Origin: Craterostigma plantagineum
Lineage: Eukaryota > Streptophyta > Magnoliopsida > Lamiales > Linderniaceae
Assembly: GCA_027422505.1 (NCBI GenBank)
Contig: JAPQWV010000002.1
Span: 24,654,501 to 24,718,500 of the forward strand
Direction: 5' to 3'
Length of the DNA: 64,000 nucleotides
Below are positions 55,712-64,000 of the stretch, piece by piece. Made by a program: the position numbers and the translations under genes. Numbering within the stretch: position 1 is the stretch's first letter; each line of letters opens with the position of its first letter. The notes beneath the pieces are model-generated. The model saw only the letters and a program-made list of their open reading frames with translations, ran no database searches and was not told where the DNA came from.

Positions 55712-57034
55712 TAATTTGATTTTATATTTAATTAAAAAATAGAAAGTGGCTTTTGAAATTTCAGTGGCGAAAAGTTGGTTCACTCGAGACGTATCGTGAA
55801 GTATCGAAGAAAGTCGGCGTCGAAAATTTTTTTGGTGTGCACCTAAAAATTTTGAGATAATTTCGAAACCTTCGTGAAAATTACCAAAACTTTCTCTATA
55901 ATTTGCCAAATCATCCTAAATAGATTATTGGATGATTGATCGTTAACACGTTTGTGGATTTGCTTTCAAAAATTTGACAGAAAAGCAGTCTACACCGAAA
56001 ATTTTTGGACCGGAAGGAAAATTATAAACGGGCGTTAGGACTGACTATGCCCGTTGGACTCAGAATGTTCTTCTCATCAAATTGTTTTGGTGATTGAAAA
56101 CGTTTATGTGTGATTTTGAAGAGTGTGTTTGGATCGCCAAATGAGATTTGATCGATGCAGATGAGTCTCGGCCGATACTCAGTTTCGCCGAGTGAAGTTT
56201 TAATTTCAAAGAAATGCTCAGTTTCGATCGATTGTGGGTTTCGCGTGATTCGATGAGAAATTATTGAGTTTCGGGCGAAACACTATATATTGGATGAGTT
56301 TCGATCGAAACTGGTTTCGGGTGATTATCAGTTTCGCCGAGAAATGTATCGGGCGAAACTAGTAATTGGTACTGTAGATGATTTTAAATATTTGAATATT
56401 TCAGTTTCGATGGAAATGAGTTTCAAGTGAAAGTCAGTTTCGCTGAGAGAATTATAAAAGGTACTAAAATGCAGTTTCGATCGAAACGTACTCCGCGATT
56501 TATCAAATCAATTTGAAGGATTTAGGCAAAATTTTCAATTTCAATTGAACAGTTTCGATCGAAACGTACTTCGTGCGATTATCAAATCAATTTAAGGAAG
56601 TTCCGGCGATGATTAGTTGCGCCGTGTAAAATTAGAAATGCCTTTTGAAAATGTAAGTTTCGATCAATGAAAATGAGTTTCGGGCGAAACTCAAATGTGG
56701 CGAAAATACAAAATCAAGTAAAATCAAATCCGGCGAAACTCAAATCAGCTGAAATTAAATGTTTACTACAGTGCACATTCGCCCGATTGTGTGTTTCAAT
56801 CTGAAAGATTTCTGGGCAGAATGACGAACTTCAGACTCGATTTCCACCTAAAACTCACTCAAATCAACTAAGAAATGTTGGGTAAACACTTCAGATCACT
56901 CAAAATCAACCTATTTAGCTCTTGAGCTTGCAAAATCAGCAGAATCAACTCAAAAACTCAAGAGCAAGCTGAAATTCGACCAAGAAAAAAAAACCCAAAA
57001 ATTTCAGAAATCTCACTCAAATCCGAACGTGTTT
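55712..57034 (-). other. Leader of element A at its 5' LTR
   Basis: Noncoding. It contains several TTTCGATCGAAA palindromes (for example near 56299, 56472 and 56551) and tttcgccgag motifs, the same motif set as the leader at 36940-38040 and the spacer at 28837-30752. On the minus strand it runs straight into the gag fragment of module C once B is removed. Confidence 0.7.
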
Positions 57035-57046
57035 GCTCTGATACCA
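57035..57046 (-). other. Primer binding site of element A (initiator tRNA-Met)
   Basis: TGGTATCAGAGC on the minus strand, two bases from the 5' LTR, as in element B. Confidence 0.92.
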
Positions 57047-57048
57047 CT

Positions 57049-57363
57049 TGTTGGCCCTTATATTACCAAACAAGGATCAAAAGAAGGGTTTGCATGTGTT
57101 AAACGAGAAGAACACCTTGAGTATGTGTGTTAGTGTGTGTTTTCTTAATTTTAACGTGCAAGGTGGCTTACCTTTCAATTCTTTTGATAAAACCCTAATT
57201 AGGGTAATTTGGGCTTTATATACCACAATTCTTTGGTATATTAAAGCCCAATACAAAACTATGACTTAATATCATAAGTCTCCCGAAACTACTACAACCC
57301 ACTAAATAAACATATTTATCCAAGATTACACAAATTAAAGGATGCTACAAAATATTCCTAACA
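57049..57363 (-). repeat. 5' LTR of element A, 315 bp
   Basis: Partner of 25070-25379, about 98 percent identical by eye, with a six-base insertion near 57290. Followed by ATAGG at 57364-57368, the right copy of the target duplication. Confidence 0.92.
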
Positions 57364-57535
57364 ATAGGCACTGAGGCCGTCGCCGAGCATGCCACAGGGG
57401 ATGGCCTTGTAGTATAGACACCATAATCTCGTCAGGACACCGATAGGACATCATGTCGAGCTGGAAATTAGTGTCTTGTACACTGCGGTACATGGCCTTT
57501 TCGCAGATGTGATTGTACGTAGGATAGTGATCCAT
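57364..57535 (-). pseudogene. Element D ORF3, N-terminal start
   Basis: The ATG at 57535 (MDHYPTYNHICEKAM) opens a frame with FQLDMMSYRCPDEIM and SILQGHPL, matching the start of ORF3 in B (DLDSFRCDAPVIVEILKGHP). TTTTTTCAG on the minus strand ends exactly at the ATG. The frame is cut by element A at 57364 and continues, shifted, at 25064. Confidence 0.78.
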
Positions 57536-59681
57536 CTGAAAAAATTCGATGATGTAAACCATTAATTCGAGATTTACATCGAGCTGAAATTAATTTTGAA
57601 GAGTATGTGAATTGACAAATAGGTATACGAGAGTGAACATTGAAGACATAATGACATTTCGACATATGTATATAAGTCATATGAAGGTTTAGTCGAACAT
57701 TTTACTAAGTATTTACCACCACAGTTCACTCCGTGAAGTTTTTCGTACGCAAAGTTGAAATTTCAATTGTGTTCCTAAGTGCTGGTTTCTAATTAAAATC
57801 TCCGTTAATTTTTGCGATCGAAAATCGTAAGGTCAGCTACAGTGTAAAGGACTTAGGAAATTTTACTAAGTGTTGAACTTAACGTGTGATACTGTAGCCG
57901 AGAAAATTTACGATCGGGAAAAATTTCCATGTAAATTTACGATCGAGAAAATTAATTTCAGCGTAAATTTACGATCGAGAAATTTTTCGCGCGTTTTCGT
58001 CGTGAAAGTTATCGTGCGAGAAAGTATATCAATTTTAAAATGATTTTACGCTGTGAAATTATACGATCGAGAAAATTAACAGCGAGAAACTCGGTGACTT
58101 GCCGAGAAATTTTTTATCGATAAAAATCATCACTACGCATATTTACGACCGAGAACAAAATTGAAATTGAAATTACTGTTTTCGATTGTAAGTTCTGCGC
58201 TCGAAACTTAATTACATCTATTTGAACTATTCCGCACAGTAATCTTTTCGCTCTCATAAAATCAAGATTCGATTTCTCGATTTTAAGTATACTTCGACTT
58301 ATGTTATTTTATCGATTTAAGTCAGGAATTTAGCGATTGAAAAACTTTTACAATGCAAACAGTAACTCAATCAAATTAAAATTCAATTGACACTGTTTGC
58401 AAGCGAGAAAGTTCTTTGACGCCTTCAAACATTTAAAACCCAGTTCAGTCTAACTCTCAATCGATCCTTAAGAATGCAGATAATGAAATAAATATACCCC
58501 TAGAATGATTTAAAACACTGTAACTATCTTAAGTGCAGATTATAGCCCAGATTTTACTCATAAAATGATCGAGAAACACTGCAAAGTAGCACTCGAGTTT
58601 TCATATTCTGAACAAATGAGAAATTGGTACAGAATCATGCGAAAGATTACAGAATATAGATGCAAATGAAGTTTAAACACACGATAATCCCTACAAGAAG
58701 TCAATTCTACCTTCTAAAGACGAAAATCAGAGGAAAAATCGAAAGATTTGAAGAGTTTTGCGTTCGTCTTTTGAGAGAAAAAGTTTTTCGCACGAGAATT
58801 TTGACTGTTGAATTTTGCAATCGAGGGTTTTAGCGTGTATTTGGGGATTTTCATCTTCAAGCACTAAGTACTTTAATGGCTGATTAGATGTTTTCGACAC
58901 TTAAGAATTTCTAGGCCCGTTACTATTTGCGATCGAGAAACTTACGATCGAGAATTTTGCTTTGGTTTCTATTTAATTTCGTCGACAATTCCGATCGAGA
59001 ATCATTTGGTTCCTGTTTAATTTTCGCTCAAGGCGAAAATCACACCTTGGTGCAAAATCATTTTCGCTCGAGAATCTACGAATGAAAATTGCAAAATTCG
59101 CCCGAATTTCTCGATTGTAAGTTTTTCTATTGTTTTCAGATAATTGCTCCCCCTATGTATGAAAATAAATGCAATTAACTCCCTGTAATTCTGGTTGATG
59201 ACATCTGGCTCCGTCTTCTCATTTTATAAATCTGCAAGGTATAAAGCAACAGATGTCGAAAATTTTAGAGTTAATTTTGGAACCAATTATTTTTATTTTA
59301 TTTGATTCCCCTTGAATTTGTTTGAGATAAATTGGTTAAAATAAAATTCATAAAACATGTTGACGATCCAAATATTTAACCAACCAAAATTTAAACCAAT
59401 GTCGTGTGCACCAAATCCTGTAAATTCGTGAAGTCCGTCTCATTGAGGTGCGTGGTGCGGGAAAATTTAGATCGATTTCTGCAACACTTAGAGAAGAATC
59501 ATCAAAAATATTTGGGCCTTAAGACATAAATTATGTAAATAGTCCCCCTCAAATAATGCATCTCAATTGATTCATTAAATAAGCATATAAATCAATCAAA
59601 GAGACACTTGTTAAAACCACACGATTTATCAAGATTAGCCTAGATACATGTTCCCCTATACATGTAACTGTGATTTCACGC
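57536..59681 (-). other. Element D spacer, ORF3-proximal part
   Basis: Noncoding, with many acgatcgagaaa and tttcgatcg-type motifs (57880-59110) and cccccta or cccctcaa tracts (near 59151 and 59542). No ORF with a recognisable product. Confidence 0.65.
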
Positions 59682-60144
59682 TAGGGATGGCAGTGGGGCG
59701 GGGATTCCCCGTCTCCGCGGGGATTCGCCCCGAACGGGGCGGGGAATCCCCGAGTTTTTATCCCCACGGGGCGGGGACGGGGAAAGATTTTTCCCCGCGG
59801 GGATCCCCGCCCCGTTCCCCGCCCTGCCCCGCCTTCTATATATATTATAATATATACATATAATATTAAATTATAATTTAAATAATATTACAATAATATT
59901 AAATATAGATTAAATAATATTAGATTAATACAAATAATATATAAAACTATAATTATATACTATTTATAACGAAAATATAATTAAATTTATATATTATACT
60001 TAAAATATTAATTTGTTTTAAAAAGATTGAATCCCCGCGGGGATCCGGCGGGGACGGGGACGGGCACAATTTTGCCCCAAAAGCCTCGCGGGGCAGGGAC
60101 GGGGATTAGGTCCCCGCCCCCGCCCCGCCCCGTTGCCAACACTA
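59682..60144. mobile_element. hAT-type MITE, 463 bp
   Basis: Ends are TAGGGATGGCAGTGGGGCGG on the left and the complement of TAGTGTTGGCAACGGGGCGG on the right, so they are imperfect terminal inverted repeats. Flanks are TTTCACGC (59674-59681) and TTTCACAC (60145-60152), an 8-bp target duplication with one change, as made by hAT transposases. The ends are very GC-rich with ggggcggggattcccc-type repeats; the middle is almost pure AT. There is no transposase. Confidence 0.85.
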
Positions 60145-61646
60145 TTTCACACAGGGGTATGAGCAAGAACAAATATCGCATTTAATCAATTCAGTGTAAA
60201 TGCAAATTAATATTGCATATCAAAATGTGTGATTAAAACTATATTATTATTATTATTATTATTATTTCGCATGTATATCAATTAATACTATGGGGTCAGA
60301 TTATTTTGCAACGATCATTGTCACGCTTAAAAATGCATACAACATTTGAAAGATTAAATGCCGTCAAGTCATGTCAGCAAACTAAAGTTTTAGGTTCAAA
60401 GAATGATCCATTTCGATAACTCTCACTAGGTTTGCTCTAGCACTCTTTTAATTTTTGACTAGGGATTTTATATTTATATCGCTCAACTCAACATATATCA
60501 TATTAAGTCAAAATACATGTGATCGAGGCGATTTTAATCATTTTGCCTTTGCAAGAGACCGTCGATTTGGAATCAAAGGGACTTTGAGGGATTTTAATTT
60601 GGCTCTGACTTTGAAGGGAAGGATAATGTTTGGGAAAAATAGGCTTTATGTCATCTTCCGTTTCTTTGTCGTTCTCCTTTTCTCCGGCATTTTCTCTTTC
60701 GTCTTTTCATTCTCACCCTTTATTGTTTTCATATTCGTCTGCACTTGCTGAAGCTCCGCTTCTCTACGAGGCTGAGAGATTATCTAGGGCGAAGTTCTTC
60801 TTGTTCGTTCTCGGGCCGATACCATGCTCCTTTTCTCTTATTCCATGTAGAGGTTTCAGAGATTATCGATTTGAAGAAGTTCATGGTTATGGAATCGAAC
60901 CCAAGGCCGTTCTCCTCTTCTCGTTGTCTCGATATAAGACCGGATTATGTTGTAGAAGTTCACTTCTAGGCGCTCCTCCTTCCAGCCGTTCTGACGAGTG
61001 TACGAGATTATCTATGGAGAAGTTCACAGCAAGATCCATGCCTCCGTCTTAAATGTTTCGAGAGTGTCATAGTTGAGAAGGCAGGTTCTTTTGATCTGTT
61101 TGTTGTGTGTTGAGCATTCCTCGTGTGCGTTTTTCTCCTTCTTTTGTCATATTTTTTTTTCGTCTAGTTATTCTCCCCCTCCTTTTCTTGATTGAATATC
61201 CCGTCCAAATCATTAAATCGTCGGTCGAAGGCATAAAGGGTTTTCAATTGAAGAAAAGGAATTTGGAGAAAGCTCAAAATGGATGACTAAAGGTAATCTT
61301 AAAGGAATGAAAATTTGGATTTGGCCAAATGAGGAATTTCCTAAGTGCCCTAATCATTTTCGGAATGATCTATTACACGGCAAGTATGAGGCCGAGAATC
61401 ACAAGTTAATGACAAGCAATTAATGTGTGACTCACTCAAGAAAAGATCCGACGAGAGTAATAAAAAGGCTAGAATCCTCACTTATATGAAGTGGTTTTGT
61501 ATCTTAGTGGAACAAACTCAATACCTAAGAAACACAAGAATGCGACTTAGACAGACAAAATTTAAGCAAGCAATCAGTCTCATGTCAGTGAATTCTATTC
61601 GTGACGTAGATCGAGCATCCTAAAGATATCGTCATACCCCTAATAT

Positions 61647-61691
<45 letters not shown>

Positions 61692-61800
61692 TTTAAATGT
61701 AAATGAAAAATTTCACGCAAGATATAACATTTGTTAAGTATAGAAAACACATAGCATAGAATACGTGAAAGTACATAGGATCACATCATGCACAAATCAC
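60145..61800 (-). other. Element D spacer, pol-proximal part
   Basis: Noncoding. It holds a (tta) microsatellite near 60243-60267, a TA microsatellite near 61652-61692, and a segment (60765-61030) where gagattatc...gaagttc recurs three times. Small ORFs in this segment match nothing I know. Confidence 0.5.
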
Positions 61801-64000
61801 GGAAGGTTCAACATGCCTAATTTTCCGACAAGGAATTGGAACCGTTTTTCGTCCAAAGCCTTGGTGAAAATGTCGGCTAGTTGATGTTCCGTGTTCACAA
61901 AATACATGTCAATCGTGCATTTTTCTACGTGATCTTTGATGAAGTGATATCGTATGTCTATGTATTTTCTGCGTGAGTGGTGAACAGGATTACATGTAAT
62001 CGCAATGGCACTTTAACTATCGCTATAAATGGGTATATTATTTATATTGTACCCATAATCGTGAAGATGAGTCCGCATCCATAGCATTTGCGAGCAACAG
62101 CTGGCAGCCGCGACGTATTCTGCCTCGGCCGTCGATGTTGAGATGCAGTTATGCTTATTGGATGACCAAGCATACTGGTTTTTCGCCTAAAAATTGAGCG
62201 CCACCGGATGTGCTTTTCTTGTCCATTCGACAACCTGCATAGTCAGCATCAGTATAGCTAATTAATTTGAAAGTTGTTCCTTTAGGATATCATAGTCCTA
62301 AGGTGGAGGTGCCCTTAAGGTAACGCAGAATTCGCTTCACCGCAAGCATGTGAGATTCTTTGGGATCGGCTTGAAAACGGGTACATAGACATGTGGCAAA
62401 CATGATGTTTGGCCGGCTTGAGGTGAGATAAAGAAGAGAGCCGATGATGCTGCGATATAATGTAATGTCTACCACTTTTCCTCTGGGATCGGCATCCAAC
62501 TTGCAGCTTGTGGACATGGGAGTGTTGAGTGGCTTGCTCTGATCTTGATGGAATTTCTTCAAGATGTCCTTGATGTATTTAGTCTGACTGATGAATATCC
62601 CATCATCGAGCTGCCTTACTTGAAGTCCTAAGAAGAACTGCATCGAGCTGCCTTACTTGAAGTCCTAAGAAGAACTGCATCTCGCCCATGTGGCTCATTT
62701 CAAATTTTGCTCTTCATCAATTCTCCAAATCTCTTGCATAGCCGTGGATTTGTTGATCCGAATATGATGTCGTCTACATAGACTTGGACGACCATCAAAT
62801 CTTTGCCTTGCCATTTTATGAAGAGGGTCGTATCGATCGTTCCTCGGATAAAGCCAGAGTTACGAGGAAATCGCTCAATACGTCATACCAAGTGCGTGGA
62901 GGTTGTTTCAGTCCGTATAGAGATTTGTCCAATCGATAGACGTGATCGGGATGTTTTTTATCAATGGAGTCTTCTGGCTGAGCGACGTAGACTTCCTCTT
63001 TTAGCACGCCATTAAGAAAGGCGGTCTTTACATCCATTTGGTAGACTCTGAAGTCTTTATGAGCCGCATAAGCCAGGAAGAGACGAATGGCTTCGATTCG
63101 GGCAACCGGAGCATATGTCTCGTCGTAGTCAATTCCTTCCTGTTGGTTATAGCCCGTCGCAACCAATCTAGCTTTGTTCATAATCACTTCACCATCTTCA
63201 TTCTTTTTGTTTTTAAATACCCATTTCGTTTCGATGATTGTTTTCCCATGCGGACGGGATACTAGGGTCCACACTTGAAGACGCTCAAATTGGTTGATTT
63301 CCTCTTGCATTGCTATCACCCAATTCGGGTCTTTTAGTGTGTCTGCTAGCTTAGTCGGCTCATTTTAGCTTAATAAGCAGCTGAATAAACTGTGTTGATG
63401 ACGTCTCTTTACTCCTTGTGAAGGATCACCAATAATCTGATCAACCGGATGTGCTCGAGTCCATTTTTGCTCATGGGGTAGTGCAGAGCTACACGCATCG
63501 GTCATTTGAGGACTGAGACTTCCAATGATTTCAGATTCGTCAGGAGATAGAGGTAAGTCAGATTCTGCATTTGGATTGAGTGAAGAGACTTCCTCAATTA
63601 CTGTGGTAGGTTCGTCATTGATCTGTGGTAATTCTGAATCGGGTGAGATAGGGACATTTGAAGAGCTCGGTATACTGGCTTCGTCGAGTGGGGGTTCCAT
63701 TAACGGGGTTGCTATAATGTTTTCTAACCGATATAGGGGATCAAAGATAGAGTCCAAATCTTCCAACGCAAGTTTCAGTGCTTCTTCAGACGTTTAATCT
63801 GGAGTTGTTGCCATCTTCTTTTGGTTTTGTGCAACACACCAGTGTATACGGGTTTTGAACCGTCATATTCAGAAGCCATCGAGTTTGGTACGAGTCCTGA
63901 AAATGAGGTGTGCAGGAGCCATTTCTGCCACTTCGTGGAAAGTGACGTTGTAGCTTTCTTTGATTGATCGGTTGGGCTTGATGTAATCGACACGCCTTTG
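61801..64000 (-). pseudogene. Element D pol, decayed, continues past the window
   Basis: On the minus strand the integrase-RT linker (VDQIIGDPSQGVKR) is followed by RVT_2 ([58 protein letters not shown]), then LGLQVRQLDDGIFISQTKYI and an RNase H remnant with stops. A 37-bp tandem duplication (62604-62640 and 62641-62677) shifts the frame. Protease, integrase and gag are beyond 64000. Confidence 0.85.

Larger units (their letters stand above)
25070..57363 (-). mobile_element. Element A: copia-like retrotransposon, 32.3 kb with insert B
   Basis: Two LTRs of 310 and 315 bp, flanked by ATAGG duplications, bound this unit. Without B and its duplicated target it is about 18.0 kb. Read on the minus strand: LTR, PBS, leader, a gag coiled-coil fragment, a pol stub, spacer and ORF3 fragment (module C), then a second leader, gag, pol, spacer and ORF3 (main module), then LTR. 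No LTR separates the modules. It sits in ORF3 of element D in the same orientation. Confidence 0.88.
10629..64000 (-). mobile_element. Element D: decayed copia-like retrotransposon hosting the whole nest
   Basis: Read on the minus strand, D has pol (about 63990 to 61800), a noncoding spacer (61800 to 57570), ORF3 in three pieces (57535-57369, 25064-24280, 11947-10972) and a 3' LTR (10976-10629). Its gag, protease, integrase and 5' LTR lie beyond the right edge of the window. Gypsy element G and copia-like element A are inserted in its ORF3, and a hAT MITE in its spacer. All D coding parts carry frameshifts or stops. Confidence 0.8.

Noticed and set aside
61080..61180. Similarity between this stretch and 2440-2530
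   Set aside because: Only short T/C-rich words such as cgtgtgcg are shared. That is not enough to call a common element.
61646..61692. TA-rich run as a transposon end or origin
   Set aside because: It is a plain TA microsatellite, as are the runs near 39443 and the tta run near 60243.

Overview
The window is nuclear DNA of a flowering plant. It has spliced genes with GT-AG introns and plant-specific protein families (an OBERON PHD-finger protein and the cytochrome b5-like protein RLF), and most of it is nested LTR retrotransposons. It is a eudicot. The extra ORF type in the copia elements recalls elements I know from asterid (Asteraceae) annotations, so an asterid is likely but not proven.

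Region 1 (1-8700) is a small gene island. A six-exon gene of unknown function (316-1807, minus) lies head to head with a two-exon OBERON 4-like gene (3463-6731, plus). That gene converges on a five-exon RLF gene (6932-8304, minus), with only 200 bp between the two stop codons. I assembled all three exon structures by hand; reading phase is kept across every junction. Region 2 (8700-10628) is non-genic and carries about nine copies of a 125-bp minisatellite.

Region 3 (10629-64000) is a Russian-doll retrotransposon cluster. Copia-like element D (minus; 3' LTR 10629-10976) is broken by two insertions in its third ORF and runs off the right edge of the window, where its decayed pol lies. The first insertion is G (11948-24279, plus), an Athila-type Gypsy element whose right LTR is truncated. 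The second is A (25070-57363, minus), a copia-like element with 310/315-bp LTRs and target duplication ATAGG. A is itself interrupted by B (41441-55706, minus), a copia-like element with two 297-bp LTRs that look identical and target duplication CATTT. A hAT-type MITE (59682-60144, near-perfect 8-bp duplication) sits between D's pol and third ORF. LTR divergence (B none seen, A about 2 percent, G about 2.5 percent, by eye) agrees with B being the newest insertion.

The most unusual biology is in the copia-like elements. Each has a large extra ORF (ORF3, 1216 codons in B) placed like an envelope gene but about 2 kb or more downstream of pol. It has no visible signal peptide or membrane segment. 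In all three elements where its start is visible, a 3' splice acceptor lies directly upstream of the ATG. The spacers hold polypurine-tract arrays and family-specific arrays of short CG-containing motifs. Element A also contains a second, rearranged gag/ORF3 module with pol deleted, joined to the main module with no LTR between. A and B have uninterrupted pol frames but broken gag, which suggests Gag is supplied in trans.
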